Positions 9,853-21,468 of a stretch of DNA of 64,000 nt are shown one piece after another. Source of the DNA: Microbacterium oxydans (GTDB lineage: Bacteria; Actinomycetota; Actinomycetes; Actinomycetales; Microbacteriaceae); the NCBI RefSeq assembly GCF_000956525.1, contig NZ_JYIW01000026.1, forward strand, positions 1 to 64,000, written 5' to 3'. The translations under genes and the position numbers were made by a program. The notes beneath the pieces were generated by a model. That model did not search any database. It was given only the letters and a program-made list of their open reading frames with translations, and was not told where the DNA came from. Each line of letters begins with the position of its first letter. The stretch's first letter is position 1.

Positions 9853-9991
9853 TTCGGAGTGCTGACTACAGGTTCTCGGACCGATTCCGCCGAATTCAGT
9901 GAGGTCATCCTTTCGGGGGACGCGCGCTCGCGCTGTGAGTCCCTACTGTGAGAACTTCCGACTGCAATCGGTCGTACGAAGGAGTCCTCAC

Positions 9992-11008
9992 ATGCGTTCC
10001 ACCGGTCCTCTTGCCGCGCTCGCGGCGACCGCAATGGTGTTCGTCCTCGCCGGATGCACCGGCACCCCCGGCGATGATGGCCTCACATACGAGGACTCGC
10101 CGCTGAACAAGTACGTGGCTGCCGCGTGGGGCGGCGATCTGTCTCCCGAGGAGCAGCAGAAGCAGTCGGAGGAGAACCAGCGCAAGGTCGAAGAGCTCGT
10201 CGCCGAGTGCATGGCGGACGAGGGGTTCGAGTACACCCCGAACACGGACAACGGCGGGATGTTCGCCAGCGCCGACGGCGACTGGGAGCCGGAGAAGCGC
10301 GAGTGGGTCGAGAAGTACGGCTACGGCATGGTGAACAGTCCCTTCAACGAGCGCCAGGAGGAGGAGCCGGCTGAGGAGTACGTCGACCCGAACCAGGACT
10401 ACGTGCAGACGCTGTCCGAGACCGAGCAGACCGCCTTCTACGAGACGCTCTACGGCGCCAGCCCGGATGAGGACGAGCTCAATGAGGACGGCAGCTACGA
10501 GTACCGCTGGGAGGACGGCGGTTGCCAGGGATGGGCACAGCACGAGATCGACGGCGACGACGTCTGGCAGAGCGACGAGTTCTCCGAGATCCGCACGAAG
10601 ATGGAGGAGTTCTGGACCACGACGCAGGAGGCGCCTGAACTCGCGGATCTGAACGCAGAGTGGGCCAAGTGCATGGCGGACGGCGGCGAGCCGGGCTTCA
10701 CGAAGCAGGCGGACGCGTCCCAGTCGATCGTCGACGAGCAGAACGCCCTGTACGACGCCGCGTACGGTGACGGGTCGGAGCCGGTCGACACCGAGTCCCC
10801 GGAGTTCGTCGAGCCGAGCGACAGCCCGGAGATGAAGAAGCTGGGCGAGCGGGAGATCGAGCTCGCGCTCGTCGACCTGGACTGCCGGAAGAAGACCTCG
10901 TACATGGAGGAGTCGCTGAAGATCCAGTTCGCGCTCGAGGAGAAGTTCATCGCCGAGAACAAGGCGGAGCTCGACGCGTTCAAGGCCGCTGCCGAGCAGA
11001 GCAAGTGA
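9992..11008 (+). CDS. Lipoprotein of unknown function, first gene of an export operon
   Basis: A 338-residue protein with a clear lipoprotein signal: a basic start, a hydrophobic Leu/Ala/Val stretch and the lipobox LAGC near residue 20. The mature part is very acidic, with two short Cys-containing repeats (ECMADEGFEY and KCMADGGEPGF), which could pair in a disulfide or mark a duplicated fold. AAGGAG lies seven bases before the ATG. Its stop touches the start of the adaptor gene, so it is probably the extracellular partner of the ABC system that follows. The family is not recognised. Confidence 0.8.
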   Translation: MRSTGPLAALAATAMVFVLAGCTGTPGDDGLTYEDSPLNKYVAAAWGGDLSPEEQQKQSEENQRKVEELVAECMADEGFEYTPNTDNGGMFASADGDWEPEKREWVEKYGYGMVNSPFNERQEEEPAEEYVDPNQDYVQTLSETEQTAFYETLYGASPDEDELNEDGSYEYRWEDGGCQGWAQHEIDGDDVWQSDEFSEIRTKMEEFWTTTQEAPELADLNAEWAKCMADGGEPGFTKQADASQSIVDEQNALYDAAYGDGSEPVDTESPEFVEPSDSPEMKKLGEREIELALVDLDCRKKTSYMEESLKIQFALEEKFIAENKAELDAFKAAAEQSK

Positions 11009-12578
11009 TGCGGGAGGACGAGACCCCCACCACACAGCTGCCGGCTGATCTGCTCGAGGGGCAGGACGACGTCGACGCGCCCGAGGCTGACGCTGAGGTC
11101 GATACATCTCACGTGAGCGGATGGCGGCGCGTGCTGCGCGGCAATCGCACACTGTGGATCGTGGCGCTCGGCGCCGTGATCTGCCTGATCGCGGGACTGC
11201 TCATCGGCCGGTTCCTGATCTCGCCCGACGCCTCGAGCGCCGACGCCCCGGACCCCGGACTGGTCACGGTGCCGGTGGAGTTCGGGCCGCTGAGCAACGA
11301 TGTGACGCTCAGGGCCGACGTCGGCTACGCGGATGCCGTCGAGGTCAAGCTCGACACGTCGGCGATCGCCGGTGCGGCGGTCGTGACGGGGCAGGTGCCC
11401 GAGGTCGGTGCGACGTTGAACCCGCTCTCCGTGGCGCTCGAGGTCGTCGGACGCCCGGTGATCGTGCTCCCCGGTGAACTGCCGGCGTATCGGACGCTTC
11501 GCTTCGGTGTGTCCGGTCCGGACGTCATCCAGCTCAAGCAGGCGCTCGCCGGTCTCGGCATCGATGTCGGCGACGTGAACTCGAACGTCTTCGACCAGGC
11601 CACGGCGAACGGCGTCGGCCAGCTCTACGCGCAGGTCGGCTATCCGGCGCCGTCTCCCGAGGAGGGAGCCTCCGAAGCCGTTCGGGGTGCCGAGGAGAGC
11701 GTGCGATCCGCGCAGAGCGGTGTGGCACAGGCCCAGCAGGCGCTGAACACCGCTGGTGCGGGCCCGAGCAAGGTGGACAGCTGGCAGGCTGACGTGAAGG
11801 TCGCCCAGGCAGAGCAGGCACTCGCCGCGGCGAAGGCATCCGGGGAAGGCGTGCAGCAAGCCGAGTGGGAGCTCCAGACCGCCCGACTCGAGCGCGACCA
11901 GCTCTGGGCCGCGAAGGACACCGGAGCCGAGCGCGCGGCATTGGATGCGGCGCGCGCACAGGTCACGTCGGCCAATCAGGCGCTCGAGGAAGCGCGTCGG
12001 AACGTGCTCCCGTACCTCCCGTCGAGCGAGGTGCTGTATCTCACCGAGCTCCCACGGCGAGTGGATGCGGTCAGTGTGGAGCGAGGCACCGTCCTGTCCG
12101 GGTCTGCGATGACAGTCTCGGGTGCGACGGTCCGGCTCACCGGTGCGGCTGCCGAAGCGGATGCCCGTCTGCTCCAGGTCGGCGCCGAGGCGACCTTCGA
12201 CCTCGCGGACGGCACCGAGCATCGCGCCGTGATCTCCGAGCTCAAGCCCGGCAAGGACAACAAGGCGCGCTGGGAGGTGCTCCTGGAGCCGGATCCGCTC
12301 ACGCCGGAGCAGATCACGCAGCTGCAGGGCAACAACGTGCGCGTGCGCATCGCGGTCGGCGCGACGGAGGGCGATGTGCTCTCGGTGCCGCTCGCTGCCC
12401 TCACTGCCGGGCCCGGAGGCGAATCCCGGATCGAGGTCGTCGAATCCGATCCGCGTGACGGCAAGGATGCGAAGACGCGCATCGTCGTCGTCGAGACGGG
12501 ACTCGCGGCGAAGGGCGCCGTCGAGGTGACACCGGTGGAAGAGGAGCTCGATGAGGGCGATCTCGTGGTGGTGGGCCG

Positions 12579-12582
<4 letters not shown>
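11008..12582 (+). CDS. Membrane-fusion/adaptor protein with peptidoglycan-binding-like domain
   Basis: About 524 residues. It has a cytoplasmic acidic N-terminus, one membrane helix near residues 45-70 (LWIVALGAVICLIAGLLIG), and an extracellular part with a PG_binding_1-like motif (RFGVSGPDVIQLKQALAGLG). A long Ala/Gln/Glu coiled coil is followed by C-terminal beta-rich, barrel-sandwich type sequence (LSVPLAALTAG). This is the HlyD/MacA-like adaptor found beside MacB-type transporters in Gram-positives. A GTG at 11005 is an alternative start. It overlaps the lipoprotein gene by one base and the ATPase gene by four. Confidence 0.85.
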
Positions 12583-13255
<673 letters not shown>

Positions 13256-13259
<4 letters not shown>

Positions 13260-14638
13260 ACCTCATTCCCTGGCGTCGGAAGACGTCGAAGACCGCGGTC
13301 GAGGCTGCGATGCCTGACGACGATGACGCCGCTACGGGTGACGCGACCACGACACCTGATGAGGAAGCGGAGTCGGCGCTCAATCCGGCGACGGCGCTGC
13401 TGCCTGCCGTGAAGCACGCCGATCGGTTCACGTTCCAGGACCTCGTCGCCGAGGCCACCGCCGACATCGGCTCCCGCCCCGCGCGCCTGGTCATGACCAT
13501 CCTCGGCACCGTGCTCGGGATCGCTTCGCTGGTCGCCACCCTCGGGTTCGCGCAGACCGCTGCGGCGCAGATCGCTCGGCAGTTCGACGGCGTGGCTGCC
13601 ACACAGGTGGTCGTCACGGCGGCGAAGGCACAGTCGGGGAAGCAGAACACGACAGTCGCGGCAGGGCGCCTCCCGTGGGATTCGCCGGAGCGGGTGAAGA
13701 TGCTCGCCGGCGTCGACAGCGCTGCGCTCATCGGCGAGGTCGAGCTCGCGGAGGGCGAGACGATCACAGCGGTGCCGGTGAACGATCCCTCTGCCCCGAT
13801 CGCGGCATCCCCTCGCCTGTTCGCGACGACCCAGGATCTCCTCGACGCTGTCGACGGAGCACTCGTCACCGGTCGTTTCTTCGACGACGGACACGATGCG
13901 CGCGCAGACCGCGTGGCAGTGCTGGGCGAGCGCGCCGCCGAGCGGATGGGCATCAATCGCATCGACTCGCAGCCGTCCGTGTTCATCGCCGGCGTGGCAT
14001 ATGCCGTGATCGGCATCGTCGACGGCATGGACCGACGCTCGGAACTGGTGGACTCGGTGATCATCCCGCAGGGTGCTGCGCGTGCGGACTTCGGCCTCGA
14101 CGCGCCATCGGAGCTGGCGATCCACATCGCCGTCGGCGCGGGCCCCCAGGTGGCCGAGCAGTCGGTGATCGCGCTGCAACCGGATGATCCGGAATCGCTC
14201 GAGGCTCGCGCGCCGGCATCCTCCTCCGACCTCAGCCAGAACGTGCAGGCCGATGTGAACGTCGTGTTCCTGATCCTCGGTGTGATCGCGCTGCTCGCCG
14301 GTGGGCTGGGCATCGCGAACGTGACGCTGCTGTCGGTGATGGAGCGCATCGGCGAGATCGGCCTTCGTCGAGCGCTCGGTGCCACTCGGCGTCAGATCGG
14401 CTCGCAGTTCATGATCGAGTCCATCGTGATCGGGTTCATCGGCGGCATCATCGGCGCCGCGGTCGGTGTGGTCGCTGTGATCGTGGTGGCGGCAGTGCAA
14501 GGGTGGGCACCGGTGACGGATCCGCTCGTCGCGATCGCAGGAGCGGTGCTCGGTGCGGTGGTCGGCTGGGCCTCCGGGTGGTATCCGGCACGTCGTGCGG
14601 CGCGCATCGAACCCGTGGCGGCGCTGCGCGGGGCCTGA
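13256..14638 (+). CDS. FtsX-like/MacB-type permease
   Basis: A 460-residue membrane protein. After a cytoplasmic leader of about 75 residues comes one helix (ILGTVLGIASLVATLGFA), then an extracellular domain of about 240 residues. Three C-terminal helices follow, starting at VVFLILGVIALLAGGLGIAN, with the conserved coupling segment GEIGLRRALGATRRQI between helices. That topology defines the FtsX/MacB family. Together with the preceding ATPase, adaptor and lipoprotein it forms a complete export or lipoprotein-release system. Substrate unknown. Confidence 0.92.
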
Positions 14639-14744
14639 TCGCTGACGTCGAGATCGAGGGGGCGGGCGGTCCGCTCGGCCGGTGCTGACGGATGCTCCGC
14701 GGCAGCACGCCGCGCGCCGGGGCACCGAGCAAGGGGCTGGCCGC

Positions 14745-14750
14745 TACAAT
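14745..14750 (+). promoter_or_regulatory. Candidate -10 box for the parA-der operon
   Basis: TACAAT is a near-consensus -10 sequence 29 bases before the GTG start of the ParA gene, with an AGGAG ribosome site at 14770-14774. It lies in the only sizeable gap (141 bases) between the permease gene and the segregation operon. No convincing -35 box is visible. Confidence 0.5.
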
Positions 14751-14779
14751 CGATCAAGCACGAGGGAGCAGGAGAATCG

Positions 14780-15667
14780 GTGGCTGAAAGAGCGAAGTCC
14801 AGGGCGAAGGCACAGAAAGCCGACGACATTCCCATGGGACCCACCGGCCGCCCGTATCACGGGTTCGCGACTCCAGAGCCGCTGAAATCCCACGGTCCCG
14901 CACGGATCATCGCCCTCTGCAACCAGAAGGGCGGCGTCGGCAAGACGACGACCACGATCAACCTCGCCGCCGCGCTCGCGGAGTACGGCCGGAAGGTGCT
15001 GGCAGTCGACTTCGACCCGCAGGGTGCGCTGTCGGCAGGACTCGGGATCCAGACGCACGACGTGCCGACGATCTACGACCTGCTGCTCGACACCAAGCGA
15101 GACGCGCACGACGCGATCGTGCAGTCGGGTGTCGAGGGCCTCGACGTGATGCCCGCGAACATCGACCTCTCCGCCGCTGAGGTGCACCTCGTCAACGAGG
15201 TCGCTCGCGAGACGATCCTCGCCCGTGTCCTGCGCCAGGTCACCGGGGAGTACGACGTCATCCTGATCGACTGCCAGCCGTCGCTCGGTCTGCTCACGGT
15301 GAACGCGCTGACTGCGGCGCACGGTGTGATCATTCCGCTCGAGTGCGAGTTCTTCGCCCTGCGCGGCGTGGCTCTGCTGATCGAGACGATCGACAAGGTT
15401 CGCGACCGACTCAACCCGTCGATCACGATGGACGGCCTGCTCGCCACGATGTACGACCCGCGCACCCTGCACTCGCGCGAGGTCCTCGAGCGTGTCGTCG
15501 AGGCATTCGGCGACGATGTGCTGGAGACCGTGATCGGTCGTACCGTGAAGTTCCCCGACGCGTCGGTCTCGGGCGTGCCCATCACCGAGTTCGCGCCGGA
15601 GCACGCCGCCGCGCAGGCGTACCTGCGGCTGGCGCGGGAGCTGGTCGCCCGTGGCGCCGTCGCCTGA
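14780..15667 (+). CDS. ParA/Soj-family ATPase upstream of scpA
   Basis: A 295-residue deviant-Walker ATPase: [20 protein letters not shown] near residue 50, then VDFDPQGALSAGLG and the DCQPSLGLLTVNAL segment. It is the Rv1708-type ParA that precedes scpAB in actinobacteria, distinct from the main parAB locus near the origin. It probably acts in chromosome organisation. The GTG start has AGGAG five bases before it. The 3' end overlaps scpA by 17 bases. Confidence 0.9.
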   Translation: MAERAKSRAKAQKADDIPMGPTGRPYHGFATPEPLKSHGPARIIALCNQKGGVGKTTTTINLAAALAEYGRKVLAVDFDPQGALSAGLGIQTHDVPTIYDLLLDTKRDAHDAIVQSGVEGLDVMPANIDLSAAEVHLVNEVARETILARVLRQVTGEYDVILIDCQPSLGLLTVNALTAAHGVIIPLECEFFALRGVALLIETIDKVRDRLNPSITMDGLLATMYDPRTLHSREVLERVVEAFGDDVLETVIGRTVKFPDASVSGVPITEFAPEHAAAQAYLRLARELVARGAVA

Positions 15668-16532
15668 CGAGATACCCGCTGACGCGTCCTCCGACGTGAC
15701 CTCTGTCGTCGCGCCATCGAGCGATGCCGCGCCGACCCTCGAGACGGAGGAGCACCGCTTCCGCGTCTCCCTGTCGAACTTCGACGGCCCGTTCGACCTG
15801 CTGCTGAATCTCATCTCCAAGCACGAGATGGACATCACCGAGGTCTCGCTGAGTGCTGTCACCAACGAGTTCATCGCGTATCTGAAGGAACTCGACGACG
15901 ACGAGGAGCTCGACCAGGCGTCGGAGTTCCTGGTGGTCGCTGCCACGCTGCTCGACATGAAGGTGGCCGGCCTGCTGCCCCAGGGCGAGCTCGTGGATGC
16001 TGAGGCGGTTGCGCTGCTGGAAGCCCGTGACCTGCTGTTCGCGCGGCTGCTGCAATACCGCGCGTTCAAGGAGGTGTCGGCCTGGTTCGCCCGGTGCCTG
16101 CAGCGAGAGGACCGCCGGCACGTACGCGCGGTGCGGCTGGACGAGAAGCACCGTCGCAAGACACCGGAACTGGTGTGGTCGCTCACGCCCGATGATTTCG
16201 CCGCCCTCGCACTGCTGGCGTTCGCGCCGAAGGAGATCCCGCACGTCGGCCTCGACCATCTGCACGCGCCGCTCGTCAGCATCCGTGAACAGGCGGCGAT
16301 CGTCGTGACCCTGCTGCGCGGCACCGAGTCGCTGAGCTTCCGCGAGCTCGTCGCCGGCGTCAGGGAGCCGGGTATCGTCGTCGCGCGCTTCATCTCAGTG
16401 CTCGAGCTGTACCGCCACGCGGCGCTCTCCTTCGAGCAACTGGAACCGCTCGGCGAGCTGACGCTCCGCTGGGCAGCCGACTCCTGGTCGGACGAGACAC
16501 TGGCGACGCTGGGAGCCGATTATGACCGATGA
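15651..16532 (+). CDS. scpA: Segregation and condensation protein A
   Basis: A 293-residue kleisin subunit of the SMC-ScpAB condensin. The family N-terminus FRVSLSNFDGPFDLLLNLI is at about residue 40, followed by DITEVSLSAVTNEFIAYL and EFLVVAATLLDMKV. The C-terminal winged helix carries TESLSFRELV. A roughly 35-residue leader precedes the domain. The GTG start lies within the end of the ParA gene. It overlaps scpB by 11 bases. Confidence 0.93.
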   Translation: MAPSPDEIPADASSDVTSVVAPSSDAAPTLETEEHRFRVSLSNFDGPFDLLLNLISKHEMDITEVSLSAVTNEFIAYLKELDDDEELDQASEFLVVAATLLDMKVAGLLPQGELVDAEAVALLEARDLLFARLLQYRAFKEVSAWFARCLQREDRRHVRAVRLDEKHRRKTPELVWSLTPDDFAALALLAFAPKEIPHVGLDHLHAPLVSIREQAAIVVTLLRGTESLSFRELVAGVREPGIVVARFISVLELYRHAALSFEQLEPLGELTLRWAADSWSDETLATLGADYDR

Positions 16533-17121
16533 CACCGCCGCTGCCCCTGATGAGGTCGTGCGCGACACCCCGCTCGCGGAGCGCGTCGAAGCGATCCTGC
16601 TGATCATCGACGAGCCGATCGGGCTCATCGCCCTCGCTGCGGCGGTCGGCGCGCCCGTGCCTGCTGTCAGGCAGACCGTCGAGACGCTCGTCGACGACTA
16701 TGACGGGAACGGGCACGGTCCGCGGCGCGGCTTCGAGCTCCGCGAGGTCGGCGGTGGCTGGCGTCTGTACGTGCGCGACGACCATGACGACCTGGTCGCG
16801 GAGTTCGTCGGCGGGCAGGCACCGGCGCGCCTCTCGCAGGCCGCCCTCGAGACACTCGCCGTCATCGCATACAAGCAGCCGGTGACGCGAAGCCAGGTCG
16901 CATCGATCCGCGCCGTGAATGTCGACTCGGTCGTGCGGACGCTGCTCGCCCGCGGCCTGATCACCGAGCTCTTCGCCGACTCGGAGACCGGTGCGATCAA
17001 CTACGGCACGACCGATGCGCTCCTGCAGCACCTCGGCATCAACTCGCTCGACGATCTGCCGCCGATCTCGCCGCTGCTCGACGACGGCGCAGACGGCTTC
17101 GACGAGCCCACCATCCGATGA
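16522..17121 (+). CDS. scpB: Segregation and condensation protein B
   Basis: A 199-residue protein with two winged-helix domains that binds ScpA in the condensin complex. The family segment GGGWRLYVRDDHDDLV is followed by ARLSQAALETLAVIAYKQPVTRSQ and a second helix pair ending in LITELFADSETGA. Length and order after scpA are as expected. The ATG at 16522 lies inside scpA. Confidence 0.93.
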   Translation: MTDDTAAAPDEVVRDTPLAERVEAILLIIDEPIGLIALAAAVGAPVPAVRQTVETLVDDYDGNGHGPRRGFELREVGGGWRLYVRDDHDDLVAEFVGGQAPARLSQAALETLAVIAYKQPVTRSQVASIRAVNVDSVVRTLLARGLITELFADSETGAINYGTTDALLQHLGINSLDDLPPISPLLDDGADGFDEPTIR

Positions 17122-17191
17122 ACCACGATCTTCGCGCTGGACATATCGTCCGCGCGCCACAGCACTGCAGTTTCCACGAAGGGACCACCCG

Positions 17192-17998
17192 ATGAGCGGC
17201 TTCGACGCTTCCACCGACTCCACCCAGCCCGAGGGCATCCGACTGCAGAAGGTGCTGGCTGCCGCGGGCGTCGCCTCGCGCCGCGTGGTCGAGGACTACA
17301 TCGTCGAGGGGCGCATCAAGGTGAACGGGGTCACCGTCACCGAGCTCGGTCGCCGCATCGACCCGGAGACCGACCTCGTGGATGTCGACGGCACCGCGGT
17401 GCAGCTCGACGTGTCCAAGCGCTACGTGATGCTCAACAAGCCCACCGGTGTCGTCAGCAGCATGAAGGACGAGAACGGTCGGCCCGACCTGCGCCTCTTC
17501 ACCGAGAAGTACGAGGAGCGGCTCTACAACGTCGGTCGACTGGATGCCGAGACCAGCGGTCTGCTGATCCTCACGAACGACGGCGAGCTCGCGCACGTGC
17601 TCGCACACCCGTCGTTCGGCGTGAGGAAGGTGTACATCGCCAAGGTCGAGGGCACGGTCACCGCGCAGACGATCAACACGCTCACGAAGGGCGTCGAGCT
17701 CGAAGACGGTCTGATCGCCGCCGACAAGGCGCGCCTGCTCGACACCTCCCGCGGGTCGAGCCTGGTCGAGCTCACACTGCACTCCGGGCGCAACCGCATC
17801 GTCCGCCGTATGCTCGCAGCGGTCGGCCACCCGGTGACCGAGCTCGTGCGCCGGCAGTTCGGTCCGCTGCACCTGGGAACGCTCCCGGCGGGGAAGACCC
17901 GTGAACTGGGTAAAATCGAACTCGGCGCGCTTCTCACCTTGTCGCGCCGTGATTCCGGTGCCGCCGAGGCGCCAGGCGAGCAGCAGGAGAACGAGTGA
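17192..17998 (+). CDS. rluB: Pseudouridine synthase RluB (23S rRNA)
   Basis: A 268-residue protein with an S4 domain at the start (RLQKVLAAAGVASRRVVEDYIVEGRIKVNG) and the RsuA/RluB catalytic motif NVGRLDAETSGLLILTNDGEL. The following HPSFGVRKVYIAKVEG fits the family that modifies 23S rRNA near position 2605. The ATG at 17192 follows AAGGGA and gives the S4 domain right after the start. It overlaps tyrA by four bases. Confidence 0.92.
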   Translation: MSGFDASTDSTQPEGIRLQKVLAAAGVASRRVVEDYIVEGRIKVNGVTVTELGRRIDPETDLVDVDGTAVQLDVSKRYVMLNKPTGVVSSMKDENGRPDLRLFTEKYEERLYNVGRLDAETSGLLILTNDGELAHVLAHPSFGVRKVYIAKVEGTVTAQTINTLTKGVELEDGLIAADKARLLDTSRGSSLVELTLHSGRNRIVRRMLAAVGHPVTELVRRQFGPLHLGTLPAGKTRELGKIELGALLTLSRRDSGAAEAPGEQQENE

Positions 17999-19128
17999 CC
18001 GATACGAGTGTGCCCACGGGGCGGCAGTCGGCATCCGTCGCGCCCCGCTTGTCCGGCACCGTCCGCATCGTCGGCGCCGGCCTGCTGGGCTCCAGCATCG
18101 GTCACGCGCTGCGCGCGAAGGGCACCGACGTCGTGCTCACCGATGCCTCGCCAGCGCAACTGCGCCTTGCCGTCGATTACGGCGCTGGCCGCGCCGCCGC
18201 TGATGACGACCGCCCGTCGCTGATCGTCGTCGCCGTTCCGCCGGATGTCACGGCGGATGTCATCCAGGCCGAGCTCGAACGCTTCCCGGGTGCCGTCGTC
18301 ACGGATGTCGCGAGCGTGAAGCTCGAGCCCTTCCGCGTGCTGCAGTCGCGAGGCGTCGACCTCGCCCGCTACATCGGTTCGCACCCGCTCGCGGGTCGTG
18401 AGCGCGGGGGAGCGATCTCGGCGCGCGCCGACCTGTTCATCGGCCGCCCCTGGGTGGTCTGCCGTGATGGCGAGACGAAGGCTGCGGATCTCGCGCTCGT
18501 CGAAGCGCTCGCACTCGACGTGGGCGCGATGCCCCTGGAGATGACGCCGGAGGAGCACGACCGCTCCGTCGCGCTCACCTCGCACGTGCCGCAGGTCGTC
18601 GCAAGCCTGCTCGCCGGCCGTCTGGCCGACGCCGACGAGGGCTCGCTGCGCCTGTCGGGCCAGGGCGTCCGTGACACCACCCGCATCGCGGCATCCGCCC
18701 CGGAGCTCTGGGTGCAGATCCTCGGCGCGAACGCCGGTCCTGTCGTCGAGATCCTGGACTCGCTCGCCGCCGACCTCCGCGAGGTCTCGGATGCGCTGCG
18801 TGAGCCGGCGGCCCCCGGCGCCCGCCGAGTCGTCGCCGAGGCGATCCGCCAGGGCAACGACGGCGTCGACCGCCTGCCGGGCAAGCACGGTCAGAACCGG
18901 CGCTTCGAGTCGCTCATCGTGATGATCGACGACACGCCTGGCCAGCTCGGGCGGCTGTTCGGCGAGCTCGGGGAGATCGGCGTCAACGTCGAAGACCTCC
19001 GTCTGGAGCACTCACCTGGCGCTCAGTTCGGACTGGCGGAGATCAGTGTCGAGCCCGCTGCGCTGCACGGTGCCATCACCGGCCTGCAGGAGCGCGGATG
19101 GCGGATCGCGGGGAATACGAATGACTGA
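17995..19128 (+). CDS. tyrA: Prephenate dehydrogenase
   Basis: A 377-residue enzyme of tyrosine synthesis that oxidises prephenate to 4-hydroxyphenylpyruvate with NAD. The dinucleotide fold is [15 protein letters not shown] near residue 22. The active-site segment is [11 protein letters not shown], and a C-terminal ACT-type domain starts with [20 protein letters not shown], suggesting amino-acid feedback. It is embedded between rluB and cmk with overlaps at both ends. An aromatic amino-acid gene inside a translation/DNA operon is a known arrangement in this family of bacteria. Confidence 0.92.
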   Translation: MTDTSVPTGRQSASVAPRLSGTVRIVGAGLLGSSIGHALRAKGTDVVLTDASPAQLRLAVDYGAGRAAADDDRPSLIVVAVPPDVTADVIQAELERFPGAVVTDVASVKLEPFRVLQSRGVDLARYIGSHPLAGRERGGAISARADLFIGRPWVVCRDGETKAADLALVEALALDVGAMPLEMTPEEHDRSVALTSHVPQVVASLLAGRLADADEGSLRLSGQGVRDTTRIAASAPELWVQILGANAGPVVEILDSLAADLREVSDALREPAAPGARRVVAEAIRQGNDGVDRLPGKHGQNRRFESLIVMIDDTPGQLGRLFGELGEIGVNVEDLRLEHSPGAQFGLAEISVEPAALHGAITGLQERGWRIAGNTND

Positions 19129-19804
19129 TGCGACGAAGTTCATCGCGATCGACGGTCCGGCAGGGTCCGGCAAGTCGAGCGTCTCCAAGGCGATCGCTCG
19201 CCGACTCGGCTTCGGTTACCTGGACACCGGTTCGGCGTACCGTGCACTCGCGTGGCACGTGCTCGATCGTGGCGCAGACACCGTGGATTCGGATGCGGTG
19301 CTGGCCGCGGCATCCGACTTCCCGGTGCGTCTGGGGCTCGACCCCGACGATCGCACCGTGCGTGTCGGGGATGTGGAGATCACGGAAGCGATCCGTGAGT
19401 CCCGCGTATCAGGTGCCGTCAGCGGCGTCGCCCGTGTTCCTGAGGTGCGCGCCCAGGTGAACGAGCTCTTCCGAGCGCTCGTCGCCGAGTCGCCGTATCC
19501 CGCAGTCGTCGTCGAGGGCCGTGACATCACGACCGTCGTCGCTCCTGATGCGCCAGTGCGCATCCTGCTCACCGCGGCGCCCGAGGTGCGCGCCGCTCGA
19601 CGCGCCGGCGAACTCGCCGGCGAGAACGCGGATGCCGTCGCAGCTGCGCTGCACAAGCGCGATGCATCCGACAGCGCCGTCGTCGACTTCCTGAACGCCG
19701 CAGAGGGCGTCGAGGTCGTCGATTCGACGGAGCTCGATTTCACACAGACCATCGACGCCGTCCTCGCGGTGATCGAACGAATCCGAGGAGTACACCATGG
19801 CTGA
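19121..19804 (+). CDS. cmk: Cytidylate kinase
   Basis: A 227-residue kinase that turns CMP/dCMP into the diphosphates. The P-loop [20 protein letters not shown] is near residue 12, followed by [10 protein letters not shown], the nucleotide-binding [15 protein letters not shown] and the late RDASDSAV segment. The ATG at 19121 is inside the end of tyrA (eight-base overlap). The gene overlaps der by eight bases. The cmk-der pair is widely conserved. Confidence 0.95.
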   Translation: MTDATKFIAIDGPAGSGKSSVSKAIARRLGFGYLDTGSAYRALAWHVLDRGADTVDSDAVLAAASDFPVRLGLDPDDRTVRVGDVEITEAIRESRVSGAVSGVARVPEVRAQVNELFRALVAESPYPAVVVEGRDITTVVAPDAPVRILLTAAPEVRAARRAGELAGENADAVAAALHKRDASDSAVVDFLNAAEGVEVVDSTELDFTQTIDAVLAVIERIRGVHHG

Positions 19805-21317
19805 CGACGAATACGAAGGCGGCCCCGACCAGCTCGCCGAGAAGATGGAGCAGCTCGACGAGCAGCTCGCCGAAGCGCGCGCGGAGACCCTGCGCGCCGG
19901 CCTCGCCGACTACGACCTGGACGATGAGGACGCTGCGCTCCTCGCCGGCATCACGCTCGGTGAGGACGGCATCCAGTTCTTCCCCGCGCTGCCCGTCGTG
20001 GCGATCGTCGGTCGCCCGAACGTCGGCAAGTCGGCGCTCGTGAACCGCATCCTCGGCCGCCGCGAGGCCGTCGTCGAGGACACCCCCGGCGTGACCCGCG
20101 ACCGTGTGACGTACAAGGCCGAGTGGGCCGACCGTCGCTTCTCGCTCGTCGACACCGGCGGCTGGGAGCCTGATGCCCGCGGCATCGACCGCTCCGTCGC
20201 CATGCAGGCCGAGGTCGCGATCGACCTCGCCGATGTCGTGCTCTTCGTCGTCGACGCGATGGTCGGCGCCACGTCGACCGACGAGCACGTCGTGAAGCTG
20301 CTCCGCAAGAGCGGCAAGCCCGTGTTCCTCGTCGCGAACAAGATCGACGACGCCCGTCAGGAGCCTGAGGCAGCTGCCCTCTGGAACCTCGGCCTCGGCG
20401 AGCCGCATCCGGTCTCGGCCATCCACGGTCGCGGTGTGGCTGACCTGCTCGACCAGCTGCTGAAGAAGCTGCCGGACGTCTCCGCGGTTGCGAAGGCCGA
20501 GATCGGCGGACCGCGCCGCGTCGCGATCCTCGGTCGTCCGAACGTCGGCAAGTCGTCGCTGTTGAACAAGGCGGCCGGCGAAGAGCGCGTGGTCGTCAAC
20601 GAGCTCGCGGGTACGACCCGTGACCCGGTCGACGAGATCGTCGAGCTCGGTGGCAAGCTGTGGCGCCTGGTCGACACCGCCGGCATCCGTCGCCGCGTGC
20701 ACATGGCGCAGGGCGCCGACTTCTACGCCTCGCTGCGCACCTCCGCCGCGCTCGAGAAGGCCGAGGTCGCCGTGGTCGTGCTCGACGTGTCGGAGACGAT
20801 CAGCGAGCAGGACGTCCGCATCATCGACCTCGTGCTCGAGTCGGGTCGCGCGCTCGTGCTCGCGTTCAACAAGTGGGACCGCCTGAACGACACCGACCTC
20901 GAGAACGCCGACCGTCGTCGCTACCTCGAGCGTGAGATCGAGCAGGACCTGGCGCACGTCGCCTGGGCCCCGCGCGTGAACATCTCGGCGAAGACGGGAC
21001 GCCACCTCGACAAGCTCGTGCCCGCGCTCGAGACCTCGCTCGAGAACTGGGACCGTCGCATCCCGACCGGCAAGTTCAACGCGTTCCTCGCCGAGCTCGT
21101 GGCCGAGCACCCGCACCCGCTGCGTGGTGGCAAGCAGCCGCGCATCCTGTTCGGCACCCAGGCATCGACGCGTCCGCCGACGTTCGTGCTGTTCACGACG
21201 GGGTTCCTCGACCCGGGATACCGTCGATTCATCCAGCGTCGCCTGCGCGAGCTGTACGAGTTCGACGGCACCCCGATCGTCATCAACATGCGAGTCCGCG
21301 AGAAGCGCCAGCGCTGA
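19797..21317 (+). CDS. der: Ribosome assembly GTPase Der (EngA)
   Basis: A 506-residue protein with two tandem GTPase domains. G1 motifs are [14 protein letters not shown] (near residue 70) and [14 protein letters not shown] (near residue 245). G3 motifs are DTGGWE and DTAGIRRR, and G4 motifs are NKID and NKWD. A C-terminal KH-like domain ends in RVREKRQR. It matures the 50S subunit. An acidic N-terminal extension of about 60 residues is common in actinobacteria. It is the last gene of the operon. Confidence 0.96.
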   Translation: MADDEYEGGPDQLAEKMEQLDEQLAEARAETLRAGLADYDLDDEDAALLAGITLGEDGIQFFPALPVVAIVGRPNVGKSALVNRILGRREAVVEDTPGVTRDRVTYKAEWADRRFSLVDTGGWEPDARGIDRSVAMQAEVAIDLADVVLFVVDAMVGATSTDEHVVKLLRKSGKPVFLVANKIDDARQEPEAAALWNLGLGEPHPVSAIHGRGVADLLDQLLKKLPDVSAVAKAEIGGPRRVAILGRPNVGKSSLLNKAAGEERVVVNELAGTTRDPVDEIVELGGKLWRLVDTAGIRRRVHMAQGADFYASLRTSAALEKAEVAVVVLDVSETISEQDVRIIDLVLESGRALVLAFNKWDRLNDTDLENADRRRYLEREIEQDLAHVAWAPRVNISAKTGRHLDKLVPALETSLENWDRRIPTGKFNAFLAELVAEHPHPLRGGKQPRILFGTQASTRPPTFVLFTTGFLDPGYRRFIQRRLRELYEFDGTPIVINMRVREKRQR

Positions 21318-21333
21318 TCCGGTTCGCCGCCGC

Positions 21334-21368
21334 AGGGCGCCCGCGTCGCTTCGCGATGCGGGCGCCCT
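21334..21368 (+). terminator. Terminator after der
   Basis: Inverted repeat with arms AGGGCGCCCGC and GCGGGCGCCCT, extended inward by TCGC/GCGA with a TT-containing loop. It is followed by GTCTGGCTTTTG. It lies 17 bases after the der stop and closes the long parA-der transcript. Confidence 0.85.
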
Positions 21369-21468
21369 GTCTGGCTTTTGCGGCGGCATCGGTTCCTTCG
21401 GACCGCGCCCTGTTCCGATGTGTGACCGATCGAGTGCCGATCAGCCCCGGCTGTGAAAGGCTGAAGGG